From contig JAIDDH010000071.1 of NCBI GenBank assembly GCA_029055435.1, positions 1 to 53,523 of the forward strand: 53,523 nucleotides of DNA, read 5' to 3'. Both the position numbers and the translations under genes were made by a program. The notes below the pieces were generated by a model. The model saw only the letters and a list, made by a program, of their open reading frames with translations. It ran no database searches and was not told the DNA's origin. This DNA comes from Acetatifactor sp. (GTDB taxonomy: Bacteria; Bacillota; Clostridia; Lachnospirales; Lachnospiraceae). Shown piece after piece: positions 41,485-51,046 of this stretch (the first letter of the stretch is position 1; every line of letters begins with the position of its first letter).

Positions 41485-41512
41485 TTGCAATAGCGGTTTG
41501 ATATGGTACAAT
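41485..41512 (+). promoter_or_regulatory. Promoter of the peptide ABC importer
   Basis: TTGCAA (41485-41490), 16-base spacer, TACAAT (41507-41512), 57 bases before the binding-protein gene. It should drive the whole five-domain importer operon. Confidence 0.5.
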
Positions 41513-41568
41513 GAGGGAGACAATAGAATAATGAGAGATTTGTTTGACGAAGAGGAGAAGCGAAAGTT

Positions 41569-43095
41569 ATGAAAAAGCGGTTTCACGTTTACTTCATGGT
41601 GGCACTTCTGATTATGACTGCACTGGGCGGATGCGCAGGCGGTACGGGAGAGTCTTCGGAGGATAAGTCCTCAGTAGTTGTAGGAATACAGCAGGATATT
41701 GATAGTCTTGACCCACACAAAGCGACTGCGGCAGGAACTAAAGAGATTCTATTCAACATTTTTGAAGGTTTGGTTAAACCCGACCCCAACGGCAATCTGA
41801 TGAATGCAGTAGCGAGCGATTACAGCATTTCCGAGGATGGACTGGTATACACCTTTACTTTGAGAGAGGGTGTCAAGTTCCACAACGGAGATGAGGTGAC
41901 GGCGGAGGACGTCAAGTATTCTCTGGAGCGCGTCGCAGGAATTTTGGACGGCACTGCACTCATGTCAACTCTGAGCGCCGATAAGGGCGGTATCACGAGT
42001 GTAGATATTTTGGATCCTCAGACGGTTCAGGTATCGGTAGGCAGTGCGAATATGGAGCTGATTTACAGCTTCACGGCGGCTATCATTCCCGCGGGCAGCG
42101 GAGAGGATGCCGAGGCGCATCCTGTCGGTACAGGGCCGTTTTCTTTTGTGTCTTATAAGCCTCAGGAGGGAGTTGTGCTGGCAAAAAATGCGGACTATTG
42201 GCAGTCTGGCCTTCCCTATCTGGATGAGGTCACTTTCAAGATTGTGAACAGTCCTGACACTGCTCTGCTGGATCTGCAGGGCGGTTCCATCGACATCTAT
42301 CCATATCTCACCGACTCTCAGGCGGCGGAGCTTTCCGGTAGCTTTCAGGTGATGGCGGCGCCTTCCAATGTGGTGCAGGCACTGTTCCTGAACAATGCGG
42401 ATGAGACCTTAAGCGATGTGCGGGTGCGTCAGGCCATCTGCTATGCTCTGGATAAGGATTCCGTGAATGAGTTTGTGTTCGGCGGGAACGGAGCGATCAT
42501 AAGTTCTGCCATGCTGCCCACTCTGCAGGATTTTTATGTGGATGTCAATGACGTCTACGGCACGGGGGCCAATATCGAGAAGGCGAAGGAGCTCCTGGAA
42601 GATGCAGGCTATGCGGATGGAATCGATTTGGAGATCAAGGTTCCTTCCAATTATGAGGTGCATATGCAGACAGCGGAGGTCGTGGCGCAGCAGCTTGAAG
42701 CGGCGGGCATCAACGCGGTCATCGTCCCTGTGGAATGGGCTACCTGGCTGGATGAGGTCTACAACGGACGGAACTATCAGGCGACTATCAGCGGCATCAC
42801 CTGCGACCAGACTCCCGGATATCTGTTGAACAGATTCCAGACGGAGTCTTCTAAGAATTTCATCAACTATGCCAATGCAGAGTATGATGAGACCTATCTG
42901 AAGGCGGCGGCAAGTCTTGATCTGGCCGAGAAGGCAGAGTATTATAAGGAACTGCAGAACATGCTGGTGGAAGATGCGGGTACGGCATTTTTATCCGTTC
43001 CGCCCATCACGGTGGCAGTGAAGCCTGAGCTTTCCGGCTACACCTTCTATCCTGTGTATGTGCAGGATATGAGCGTGGTGCGTTATACGAAATAG
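41569..43095 (+). CDS. Dipeptide/oligopeptide ABC transporter, solute-binding lipoprotein
   Basis: A 508-residue extracellular lipoprotein of SBP family 5 (OppA/DppA/NikA). The signal ends at lipobox L-G-G-C-A-G. Family signatures follow: V-V-V-G-I-Q-Q-D-I-D-S-L-D-P-H-K, L-R-E-G-V-K-F-H-N-G-D-E-V-T-A-E-D-V-K-Y-S and N-P-like G-T-G-P-F-S-F. It delivers a peptide, or perhaps a nickel chelate, to the two permeases encoded next. The ligand cannot be predicted from residues visible here. It is the first gene of a full importer operon. Confidence 0.93.
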   Translation: MKKRFHVYFMVALLIMTALGGCAGGTGESSEDKSSVVVGIQQDIDSLDPHKATAAGTKEILFNIFEGLVKPDPNGNLMNAVASDYSISEDGLVYTFTLREGVKFHNGDEVTAEDVKYSLERVAGILDGTALMSTLSADKGGITSVDILDPQTVQVSVGSANMELIYSFTAAIIPAGSGEDAEAHPVGTGPFSFVSYKPQEGVVLAKNADYWQSGLPYLDEVTFKIVNSPDTALLDLQGGSIDIYPYLTDSQAAELSGSFQVMAAPSNVVQALFLNNADETLSDVRVRQAICYALDKDSVNEFVFGGNGAIISSAMLPTLQDFYVDVNDVYGTGANIEKAKELLEDAGYADGIDLEIKVPSNYEVHMQTAEVVAQQLEAAGINAVIVPVEWATWLDEVYNGRNYQATISGITCDQTPGYLLNRFQTESSKNFINYANAEYDETYLKAAASLDLAEKAEYYKELQNMLVEDAGTAFLSVPPITVAVKPELSGYTFYPVYVQDMSVVRYTK

Positions 43096-43131
43096 TACCA
43101 AATAAACGGAATAGGAAGGAGGAAGCGGCAA

Positions 43132-44091
43132 ATGCGATACTTTGGTAAGAAAACAGTTACTCTCATTATGACATTGTTCCTGGTATCCGTTGCCGCTTTT
43201 CTCGCTTTTCAGATTATTCCGGGTGACGTGGTAGGTTCCATTCTGGGCACGGAGGCCACCCCAGAGCGGGAGGCGCAGCTTCGGGAGGAGCTGGGCTTAA
43301 ACGACCCGCCGGTGGTGCGCTATGTGAACTGGATGACGGGTGTGCTGCGGGGAGACCTGGGGCGGAGCTATCGTTATTCCAAGTCCATGAATGAGATGAT
43401 GCCCGTCGCGGAGCTCATCGGGGACAAGCTTCCCGTGACGCTGTGGCTGGCGGTGCTCTCCGTGCTTTTGATTGTGATCGTCTCGATTCCGTTGGGAGTG
43501 TTCTGGGCGAAGAGTCGGGGGCGGGCGGCGGACGCGTTTTTCAGCGTGCTGACTCAGACGACCATGGCGGTGCCGTCCTTTTTTCTGGGGATTCTGGTGA
43601 CTTATCTGTTCGGCATGGTGCTCAGGTGGTTTATTCCCGGCGGTTATGTGAGCTATCAGGATAATTTTGCAGGCTTTCTGGCTTATTTGATTTTCCCTGC
43701 GCTGTCGGTGGCGCTCCCGAAGATTGCCATGACCGCCCGTTTCCTGCGCAATTCCCTGCTCACTGAGATGAGCGCGGACTATGTGCGGACGGCCCGCAGT
43801 AAGGGCTGTACGGAGCAGCGGGTGATGTATGGGCATGTGCTGCGCAACGCATTGATGCCGGTGGTGACGTTTCTTGGCATGATTATCGCCGAGATCGTGG
43901 CCGGCAGTATCGTTGTGGAGCAGGTGTTCGGACTGCCCGGTGTGGGGAGATTGTTGATCAGCTCCATCTCCACAAGAGATTTGCCTGTGGTGGAGATTCT
44001 GGTGCTGTATATCACAGCCGTAGTAATCGTAGTCTATTTTCTGGTAGATATTCTCTATCGCATGATTGATCCCAGAATCAGTCATAAATAA
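43132..44091 (+). CDS. Peptide ABC transporter permease, DppB/OppB type
   Basis: A 319-residue membrane protein with six helices. The ATPase-coupling EAA loop reads Y-V-R-T-A-R-S-K-G-C-T-E-Q-R-V (about residues 219-233), and the N-terminal helix with I-I-P-G-D-V-V-G and L-R-E-E-L-G-L is family-typical. AGGAAGGAGG precedes ATG 43132. It pairs with the following permease to form the channel of the importer. Confidence 0.93.
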   Translation: MRYFGKKTVTLIMTLFLVSVAAFLAFQIIPGDVVGSILGTEATPEREAQLREELGLNDPPVVRYVNWMTGVLRGDLGRSYRYSKSMNEMMPVAELIGDKLPVTLWLAVLSVLLIVIVSIPLGVFWAKSRGRAADAFFSVLTQTTMAVPSFFLGILVTYLFGMVLRWFIPGGYVSYQDNFAGFLAYLIFPALSVALPKIAMTARFLRNSLLTEMSADYVRTARSKGCTEQRVMYGHVLRNALMPVVTFLGMIIAEIVAGSIVVEQVFGLPGVGRLLISSISTRDLPVVEILVLYITAVVIVVYFLVDILYRMIDPRISHK

Positions 44092-44129
44092 GCAGATGCG
44101 GGAAGCTGACACATCCCTATGGAGTTGAT

Positions 44130-44975
44130 ATGACACAAAACGGAAACAGGAGACAAGTGCATAGAAAAGGGAATCCCTATCTGTGGATAGGCCTTTTTAT
44201 GACGGGAACGGCAGTGCTTGTGGCGCTGGTGGGAGCCTTTTGGACGCCCAGCAGCACTACTGCCATGTCTGCCGCGGAACGATTTTGCGGGCCGTCTCTG
44301 CGCCATCCTTTCGGCACGGATAATTTTGGCAGGGATATCCTGTCGCGGGTGATGAAAGGGGCCGGGAGTACGATTTTCATCAGCAGTCTGGTGGTTCTTC
44401 TGTCCGGGGGCCTGGGCATCGTCGTCGGTGCGCTGACCGGGTATTTTGGCGGATTGCTGGATGAGATTATCATGCGTTTTACGGATGCGGTGAACGGGTT
44501 TCCCAGTATATTGCTGGCGCTGGTGATGATCAGTATTCTGGGGAGCGGCAAGAAGAATCTGATTCTGTCGCTGGGCATTGTATTTACGCCCAGCTTTGTG
44601 CGTATTGTGAGAAGTGAATTCATCCGGCTTCGGGATGCGGACTATATCAGCCGGGCCAGACTGATGGGAGTGGGCAGATTGCGGATTTTATTTGTGCATA
44701 TACTGCCCAATATTTTCTCCACATTCTGGGTGTCTGTGATGATTGGTTTTAACAATGGTATTCTGGCGGAGTCCGGCATGAGTTATCTGGGAATCGGTGT
44801 GAGACCCCCGGATGCCAGTCTGGGCGAAATGCTCTCGGACGCTCAGGGGTATCTGTTGCGTGCGCCATGGTACGCTCTGGCCCCCGGTCTGACTATTGTG
44901 TGGATCGTGTTGGGATTCTCGCTTCTAAGCGAAGGAATCCGGCAGAATTCAGGGGAGGCGTCAGATGGAAAATAA
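44130..44975 (+). CDS. Peptide ABC transporter permease, DppC/OppC type
   Basis: A 281-residue membrane protein. Typical are L-R-H-P-F-G-T-D-N-F-G-R-D-I-L-S-R, the coupling loop Y-I-S-R-A-R-L-M-G-V-G-R-L-R-I and the ending S-Y-L-G-I-G-V-R-P-P-D-A-S-L-G-E-M-L. It ends 11 bases inside the next gene, so translation is coupled. The N-terminal 30 residues are basic and variable, as usual. Confidence 0.93.
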   Translation: MTQNGNRRQVHRKGNPYLWIGLFMTGTAVLVALVGAFWTPSSTTAMSAAERFCGPSLRHPFGTDNFGRDILSRVMKGAGSTIFISSLVVLLSGGLGIVVGALTGYFGGLLDEIIMRFTDAVNGFPSILLALVMISILGSGKKNLILSLGIVFTPSFVRIVRSEFIRLRDADYISRARLMGVGRLRILFVHILPNIFSTFWVSVMIGFNNGILAESGMSYLGIGVRPPDASLGEMLSDAQGYLLRAPWYALAPGLTIVWIVLGFSLLSEGIRQNSGEASDGK

Positions 44976-46557
44976 AGCCGGGATAAGCCCGATGGTTCAA
45001 ATCGAAAATCTGTCCGTGTGCTTCGGCAGTACGGAGGCTGTGAGAAATGTTAATCTGGAGATTGCCCGGGGAGAGATTCTGGGCGTGGTAGGCGAGTCCG
45101 GTTCCGGCAAATCCGTGACGGCTCTGACATTGATGGGGCTGCTCGCTGAGAGCGGAGACATTGCTTCGGGGCGTGTGGTTTTTGACGGCGAGACGCTGGC
45201 AGAGGCGGGAAAACCGCGAAATCGGGCGCTGTACCGCCGCTATCAGGGACAGCGTATGTCCATGATTTTTCAGGAGCCCATGACTTCTCTCAATCCCACT
45301 CAGAAGGTAGGAGCACAGGTGGAGGAGATGCTGCGGCTCCACACAGGGCTGCCAAGGCAGGAGTGGAAGGAGAAGGTGCTGGGGAGTTTTGCGTCCGTGG
45401 GGCTGCGGGATGTGGAACAGCTCTATGACTGCTATCCTCATCAGCTCTCCGGAGGTATGCGTCAGCGTGTGATGATTGCCATGGCGGTGATACTGCACCC
45501 GGATCTGATCGTGGCCGATGAGCCCACCACGGCGCTGGATGTCACTGTCCAGAATCAGATTATCGCGCTCTTGAGAGAGATCAATCAAAAGGAGCATAAT
45601 GCCATGCTCTTTATTACCCACGATCTGAATCTGGCGAGACGTATCTGTCACAGGATTGCGGTGATGAAGGACGGGCGGGTAGTGGAAATACAGTCCGCGG
45701 AGGATATTTTTGAGAATCCCCGGGAGGAATATACGAAAAAACTGATACAGGCAGTTCCCACGCGGGTGCGGTGTAAGACCCGGACGCCGAAGGATTCTCA
45801 GTCTGTTCCCCGTCCGGTTCTGGAGGTACATGGTCTGAATGTGTATTATCAGGAGGGCGCAAACAGTCTCTTTGGGCGTAAAAGGAAACGCTGCGTGGTC
45901 TCGGATGCGGATTTTGTGCTGTATCCGGGTGAGGTGATGGGACTGGTGGGAGAGAGCGGCTGCGGCAAGAGCTCCCTGTCCAAAGCCATACTCGGCATGA
46001 ACAGGAATGTGGAAGGCGAGATACGGCACTTCTCCACAAGGCCGCAGATGATTTTTCAGGATCCCTACAGCAGTCTGAATCCCTGCAAGACCGTAGGCTG
46101 GCTTTTGCAGGAGCCGCTGCGGGCAGCGGGACATCTGGATAAGTCTCTGCAGATGTCCGAGGCTGATATGCGGGCAGAGGCCTGCGACATGCTGCGGCGG
46201 GTGGGGCTGGATGAGAGCTGTATGCACAGAAAACCCTCACAGCTCTCTGGTGGACAGCGCCAGCGTATCAGTATCGGTCAGGCGCTGATTACCAGACCGG
46301 GATTTGTGATTGCGGATGAGCCGGTATCCGCTCTGGATGTGACGCTGCAGGCTCAGATCATGGAGCTCATGCAGAGGCTTCAGGAGGAGTTGGGAGTGGC
46401 GTATTTGTTTATCTCCCACGATATCAATGTGGTGTATCGGATGAGCGACCGCATTATGGTCATGAAAGATGGACAGATTGTGGAGCAGGGCAGAACAGAG
46501 GAGCTGTTTGCCAGCCCGAAGGAGGCGTATACCCAATTACTGCTGCAGGAGTCTTGA
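44965..46557 (+). CDS. Peptide ABC transporter, fused double ATPase (DppD-DppF)
   Basis: A 530-residue protein that joins both ATPases of the importer in one chain. The first domain has Walker A G-E-S-G-S-G-K-S, signature Q-L-S-G-G-M-R-Q-R and Walker B I-V-A-D-E-P-T-T-A-L-D. The second has G-E-S-G-C-G-K-S, Q-L-S-G-G-Q-R-Q-R and V-I-A-D-E-P-V-S-A-L-D. Both ATP sites look active. The D-type and F-type ATPases are separate genes in E. coli; fused forms are common in Firmicutes and Rhizobia. It ends the operon before a bidirectional terminator. Confidence 0.94.
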   Translation: MENKAGISPMVQIENLSVCFGSTEAVRNVNLEIARGEILGVVGESGSGKSVTALTLMGLLAESGDIASGRVVFDGETLAEAGKPRNRALYRRYQGQRMSMIFQEPMTSLNPTQKVGAQVEEMLRLHTGLPRQEWKEKVLGSFASVGLRDVEQLYDCYPHQLSGGMRQRVMIAMAVILHPDLIVADEPTTALDVTVQNQIIALLREINQKEHNAMLFITHDLNLARRICHRIAVMKDGRVVEIQSAEDIFENPREEYTKKLIQAVPTRVRCKTRTPKDSQSVPRPVLEVHGLNVYYQEGANSLFGRKRKRCVVSDADFVLYPGEVMGLVGESGCGKSSLSKAILGMNRNVEGEIRHFSTRPQMIFQDPYSSLNPCKTVGWLLQEPLRAAGHLDKSLQMSEADMRAEACDMLRRVGLDESCMHRKPSQLSGGQRQRISIGQALITRPGFVIADEPVSALDVTLQAQIMELMQRLQEELGVAYLFISHDINVVYRMSDRIMVMKDGQIVEQGRTEELFASPKEAYTQLLLQES

Positions 46558-46606
46558 AGTTTGTTTGGACATATTAACACTGTCCCACAAAGAGAGCGGA
46601 AAAATG

Positions 46607-46648
46607 TAAACCAGCCATTATCTCTCACAAAGATAATGGCTGGTAAAT
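46607..46648. terminator. Bidirectional terminator between the importer operon and the convergent chemoreceptor gene
   Basis: ACCAGCCATTATCT (46610-46623) and AGATAATGGCTGGT (46631-46644) form a perfect 14-bp stem with a 7-base loop. It lies between two convergent genes and has A/T-rich flanks on both sides. Confidence 0.8.
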
Positions 46649-46671
46649 TAATGTAAAAATATATCAAATTA

Positions 46672-48078
46672 TTAAATTTCTTCTATCTTGGAAAAATTCG
46701 TGTCTCCCGTGGAGGCGATGACCTTTTTCAATTCTTTCAGTGCTGCCACAAACTTGGGATAAGTGTCATAGCCAAGCTGGAAATGCCGGAAAGCCTCCTC
46801 GCGGTGTCCCTCATTCTTGGCGTGCCAGGAGTCCACTCCATGAGCATGAAGTTCGTCGTGGTATTTGACAGCCTGTTTGAATGCGGAGGAGCCGGTGATG
46901 CGGGGGTCCGTCTGAGAGCCGACCCATTTGCCGAATTTGCAGCCTTTGGGATTGTTGAGCTGATCCAGCCTCAGGGATTCAAAGTCGGCCAGGTTGTTGT
47001 AAACACGCCATGTAAAGATCAGATGGTCGATTTCATATACCGTAATCCAGTCCTGCGTGTACAGCTTCGCGCGGCGTCTGGCCACATCGGAGCGGAGATT
47101 GTCGATCAGGCGGGAAATTTTGTACATATGTGCGCCCGTGCCAACACAGCCATTGGACAAGTCTTCATAGCTGGCTGCAATGGTGTCAATGGAGGCCACA
47201 AAAGCTTCCGTCAGAGCGGACTGAGTATTAATCTCGCTGTAAATATGGTCAATCTCGGAGCTCACCAGCTTCATGTTTTCATTCATGTGTTCCAGGCTCT
47301 CCAGAGAGTGATGAATGCTGGTATTGCCGGAAGCCAACTGCTCAGCAGTGGAGTTAATGGACTCTGCCAGACTGGAGATGCCGTCCAGCAGTTCGCGCAC
47401 ATAGGTCATGGCGTCCTCGGCGGACTGTGTGGTGTTGGCGGAGAGTTCTTTTACCTGATTGGCAACCACGGCAAAGCCCTTCCCGGCCTCGCCTGCCCGG
47501 GCGGCCTCTATGGAGGCATTCAGCGCCAGAAGACCGCTCTTGCTGGCAACTTTTTTCACAATATCAATAATCTCGTTAATCTTGGCTGCCTTGGCCTGAA
47601 AATCAGCAATCTGATCGTTAATTTGAAGTACGCTGGCCACGGAAGCGTCCACAGTGCGGATGCTGGCATTCATGTCTACCACGCAGGAGTCCGCATCCTC
47701 TTTGACGGTGTGAGTCTTTTCCTGAATGGTATAGACTGCATCCTGGATATTCTGAACGGAGGTGCCAAGCTCCTGACTGGAGCCCTGCATATCGTTGATG
47801 GCAGTAGTCTGTGAATTCAACTGCTCAATCATATCTTTGACACAGCTGCTGTCGCCGATGAGAGTCATGGAGTCATTAAGACGCATGACAAAATTATTGT
47901 TCAGCTGTACAAAGCTCCCCAATACCTGATTATATTTCGCTGCTAGCTGAGGATCCTGAAATTGGCTTAAATCAACCGGAGAAAAGTCTCCGGCAATGGC
48001 TTTATCCATCCACTCTATCAACAGGGTGCTGTCTGCAACGGGCACAGCCTTTTCTTTTTTCCCTTTACTGCCAAACAT
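46672..48078 (-). CDS. Soluble methyl-accepting chemoreceptor with zinc-binding CZB domain
   Basis: A 468-residue cytoplasmic chemoreceptor with no membrane helix. Coiled-coil signalling segments surround the conserved hairpin tip [28 protein letters not shown] (in three readable parts; near residues 180-207). The C-terminal CZB domain (about 345-440) shows I-D-H-L-I-F-T-W-R, the C-K-F-G-K-W motif and H-D-E-L-H. CZB domains bind zinc through one Cys and three His and respond to zinc or oxidants such as HOCl. On the reverse strand GGAGGTGATT precedes the ATG. It suggests the organism is chemotactic. Confidence 0.93.
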   Translation of the reverse strand: MFGSKGKKEKAVPVADSTLLIEWMDKAIAGDFSPVDLSQFQDPQLAAKYNQVLGSFVQLNNNFVMRLNDSMTLIGDSSCVKDMIEQLNSQTTAINDMQGSSQELGTSVQNIQDAVYTIQEKTHTVKEDADSCVVDMNASIRTVDASVASVLQINDQIADFQAKAAKINEIIDIVKKVASKSGLLALNASIEAARAGEAGKGFAVVANQVKELSANTTQSAEDAMTYVRELLDGISSLAESINSTAEQLASGNTSIHHSLESLEHMNENMKLVSSEIDHIYSEINTQSALTEAFVASIDTIAASYEDLSNGCVGTGAHMYKISRLIDNLRSDVARRRAKLYTQDWITVYEIDHLIFTWRVYNNLADFESLRLDQLNNPKGCKFGKWVGSQTDPRITGSSAFKQAVKYHDELHAHGVDSWHAKNEGHREEAFRHFQLGYDTYPKFVAALKELKKVIASTGDTNFSKIEEI

Positions 48079-48100
48079 AGAATCACCTCCAATGATGTCA

Positions 48101-48120
48101 ATGTATTTATTTTAATACAT
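48101..48120. promoter_or_regulatory. 20-bp dyad upstream of the chemoreceptor gene
   Basis: ATGTATT (48101-48107) and AATACAT (48114-48120) flank a 6-base AT spacer just upstream of the chemoreceptor ribosome site. It could be an operator. Farther on, TGTCCATGGACA (48248-48259) is a perfect palindrome, and GTCCG/CGGAC (48293-48308) forms a hairpin ahead of the P-ATPase gene. The rest of 48121-48331 shows no clear promoter. Confidence 0.35.
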
Positions 48121-48331
48121 CATACCACAGAAACTATTTTTTTTCTACTCATATCTGAAAAAATGCTTGTAAATAGTTGATGGTAATATATGCCGTAAAA
48201 TGTCATAAAATATGGTTTCCAAGATAACCCAAAGGCGGAGACATACTTGTCCATGGACAGGCATATCATTTAGGGAACGCAGATAAAATAATGTCCGATG
48301 AAGCGGACGGGATATAGGAGTGGAATGGAAG

Positions 48332-51046
48332 ATGGATGAGAAGGCATATGAAGCTGTGCGCAGTGGACTAACGGAGGAGGAAGCGGCGAGGAGATTGTCG
48401 TCGGAAGGGCGCAATGAGCTGCAGGAGGCGCGGAGCAAGACTCCGGTGGAGACCTTTTTGGCACAATTGCAGGATCCGTTGATTTATGTGCTGCTGGGGG
48501 CGGCAGTCATTTCCTTTTTATTGCGGGAGCTTGCGGACGCCGCCATCATCTGCGTGGTGGTATTTGTGAATGCGTTCGTGGGAATGGTGCAGGAAGGAAA
48601 AGCAAAAAAAGCGCTGGATGCGCTCAAAAAGCTCACCAGCCCTCATGCCATTGTAGTGCGGGATGGGGTCAAGCGAGAGATTCCGGCCAGTGAGCTGGTA
48701 GTTGGAGACCTGGTATGTCTGGAGGCAGGCTGTCAGGTGCCGGCGGATATGCGTCTGATCCGTGCGTCGAATCTAAAAATTGAAGAGTCTGCTCTCACAG
48801 GAGAAAATCTTCCGGTGGAAAAGACTGCGGATATGAGCCCGGAGATGTCCACTGCGGAGTCAGAAGAGACTCCTCTGGGCGACAGATACAATATGGCGTT
48901 TATGACTACCATCGTCACCGGCGGGCACGGGGAGGGAATTGTCACAGCCACGGGCATGCAGACTCAGATCGGACAGATTGCCTCCATGATTTCGGAAGAA
49001 GGGGAGGAGCTGACGCCGCTGCAAAAGCGGCTGGGAGATCTGGGCAAGGTTCTGAGCATTTTGTCTTTACTTTTGTGCGGGATTCTTTTTGTACTGGCCA
49101 TGTGTCAGCACCGCAATATCATGGAGATGCTTTTGGTGGCCATCTCGCTGGCGGTGGCGGCGGTGCCGGAGGGGCTGCCCGCTGTGGTGACTATTTGTCT
49201 GGCACTGTCAGTGACCCGGATGGTGCGTGCCAACACTATTATCCGAAGACTGCCCTCGGTGGAGACTCTGGGGGCTGTGAGCGTGGTGTGTTCGGACAAG
49301 ACGGGGACACTGACCAGAAATCGCATGACCGTGGAGAGCTGTTTTGAGCCGGGAGCGGGTATCTGTGATGTGGGTCAAGAGCTGAGTGAGGAGTTCCTGA
49401 AGGGCATGGTACTCTGCAATGACGCAGAGCTTGCGGGGCGTCTCGGGGATCCTACGGAGCTTGCGCTTTTGGACTGTGGAGCCCAATATGGTTATGAGAA
49501 GGCGGATTTGGAGCGGTATGCGCCGAGAATCGGGGAGCTTGCCTTTGACTCAGACCGGAAGATGATGACGACCCTGCACAGAGGTTCTCAGGGAAAAAGT
49601 GTGAGTTATACAAAGGGTGCGCCGGACGTGGTGCTGGGGAGATGTACTTATATTCGGACAAGCACGGGGGAGGAGCGGATGACTTCCGCCCACCGGAAGG
49701 CTGTGGAGCAGGCCATAGAGGAGATGGCTGCGGGAGCACTTCGGACTCTGGCTGTGGCTATGCATCGGGGAGGCGCGGAACCCATGGAGGAGCAGCTAAT
49801 CTTTTTAGGGCTTATAGGGATGCGTGACCCGGTGCGTTCGGAGGCGGTGGATGCGGTGCAGACCTTCCGCCGGGCGGGGGTGAAAACGGTGATGATCACC
49901 GGGGATCATGTGGACACTGCCTTTGCCATCGCAAGACAGCTGGGAATTGTGGAGCGGGCGGAGCAGTGTATGACGGGGGAACAATTGCAGCGTCTGAGCG
50001 CAAGGGAGCTTGCGGGGCAGCTTCGAGATCGGAATATCACCGTGTTTGCCAGAGTCTCTCCGGCTCAGAAGGTGCAGATCGTAAAAGGTTTTAAGAAGCT
50101 GGGAGAGATCGTGGCCATGACCGGAGACGGTGTGAATGACGCACCTTCTTTAAAGAGTGCGGACATTGGAATCGCCATGGGCAAAAACGGCACGGATGTG
50201 GCAAAGCAGGCCTCGGACATGATTCTGGTGGATGATAATTTTGCCACCATAGAGAAGGCCATCGAGGAGGGGCGCAGTGTCTATGAGAACATCCGAAAGT
50301 CGGTAATCTTTTTATTGTCATCCAATATGGGGGAGATTCTCACTATGTTTACGGCGGTGCTCTTCGGGCTGGCGTCGCCCCTGAAGTCCAGCCATATTCT
50401 GTGGGTGAATCTCATCACGGATTCCTTGCCGGCGCTGGCGCTGGGAATTGATAAAAATGACGGGAAGAGCATGATGGAGCACAATCCGCGAAAGCCTGAA
50501 GAAAGCCTCTTTGCCCGGGGCGGATTGTCCTGCACCTGTTTTTACGGTCTGCTCATCGCGGGAATCAGTCTGTTGGCTTTCCTGCTGCTGCCCTGTGCGG
50601 CGCTGCAGGCCGCCGGCAGAGCCATAGATCTTGCGGGCATTCGGGAGATGATGGAAAATGGCGCTATTCTCGCCAAATCCCAGACTTATGCCTTCACGGT
50701 GCTGGGCATGTCTCAGCTGTTTCACGCGGTGGGGATGCGGGATATGAACCGCTCGGTCTTTCGCATGAACCACAGGGACGATCCGTTGATGTTTGCTGCC
50801 GCAGCAGTGGGACTGGCCCTGCAGTTTGCGGTGACGAAGGTACCTTTCCTAGTAAATGCGTTCGGCACGGCATGGCTCTCTGCAGGGGAATGGATGCTTT
50901 TGGCAGGGCTTGCTGCCTTTCCGATGATTGCCCATGAGTGCTTTGTGCTGGCCGGAAGGTTCTGCGTGCAGCCGGAGGAGAAAAGCCGCGTCACAGGCAG
51001 CCGCCGTCTTGCTAATGCTTCTGTATTTTATTCAGCTCCGCGTTGA
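48332..51046 (+). CDS. Calcium-type P-type ATPase (cation-transporting, type II)
   Basis: A 904-residue membrane pump. Motifs: phosphorylation site C-S-D-K-T-G-T-L-T, actuator L-T-G-E-N (usually T-G-E-S), nucleotide-domain K-G-A-P-D-V, hinge M-I-T-G-D-H and T-G-D-G-V-N-D-A-P-S-L. Membrane helix M4 has V-P-E-G-L-P-A-V-V and M6 has N-L-I-T-D-S-L-P-A-L-A-L-G, the pattern of Ca2+/Mn2+-exporting type IIA enzymes. ATG 48332 is preferred; GTG 48320 overlaps the AGGAG site. It overlaps the end of the opposite-strand glycosidase gene by 35 bases. Confidence 0.9.
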   Translation: MDEKAYEAVRSGLTEEEAARRLSSEGRNELQEARSKTPVETFLAQLQDPLIYVLLGAAVISFLLRELADAAIICVVVFVNAFVGMVQEGKAKKALDALKKLTSPHAIVVRDGVKREIPASELVVGDLVCLEAGCQVPADMRLIRASNLKIEESALTGENLPVEKTADMSPEMSTAESEETPLGDRYNMAFMTTIVTGGHGEGIVTATGMQTQIGQIASMISEEGEELTPLQKRLGDLGKVLSILSLLLCGILFVLAMCQHRNIMEMLLVAISLAVAAVPEGLPAVVTICLALSVTRMVRANTIIRRLPSVETLGAVSVVCSDKTGTLTRNRMTVESCFEPGAGICDVGQELSEEFLKGMVLCNDAELAGRLGDPTELALLDCGAQYGYEKADLERYAPRIGELAFDSDRKMMTTLHRGSQGKSVSYTKGAPDVVLGRCTYIRTSTGEERMTSAHRKAVEQAIEEMAAGALRTLAVAMHRGGAEPMEEQLIFLGLIGMRDPVRSEAVDAVQTFRRAGVKTVMITGDHVDTAFAIARQLGIVERAEQCMTGEQLQRLSARELAGQLRDRNITVFARVSPAQKVQIVKGFKKLGEIVAMTGDGVNDAPSLKSADIGIAMGKNGTDVAKQASDMILVDDNFATIEKAIEEGRSVYENIRKSVIFLLSSNMGEILTMFTAVLFGLASPLKSSHILWVNLITDSLPALALGIDKNDGKSMMEHNPRKPEESLFARGGLSCTCFYGLLIAGISLLAFLLLPCAALQAAGRAIDLAGIREMMENGAILAKSQTYAFTVLGMSQLFHAVGMRDMNRSVFRMNHRDDPLMFAAAAVGLALQFAVTKVPFLVNAFGTAWLSAGEWMLLAGLAAFPMIAHECFVLAGRFCVQPEEKSRVTGSRRLANASVFYSAPR

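Noticed and set aside
44893..46227. Long reverse-strand frame (444 codons) opposite the peptide-transporter ATPase gene
   Set aside because: It is His/Leu/Gln-rich, has no recognisable domain and lies wholly opposite two well-supported genes.
46783..47814. Forward frame (343 codons) opposite the chemoreceptor gene
   Set aside because: The chemoreceptor hairpin on the reverse strand is unmistakable. The forward frame has no domain.
48180..48331. Manganese (yybP-ykoY type) riboswitch ahead of the P-type ATPase
   Set aside because: The leader has two small hairpins, but I could not find the conserved loop sequences of that riboswitch family.
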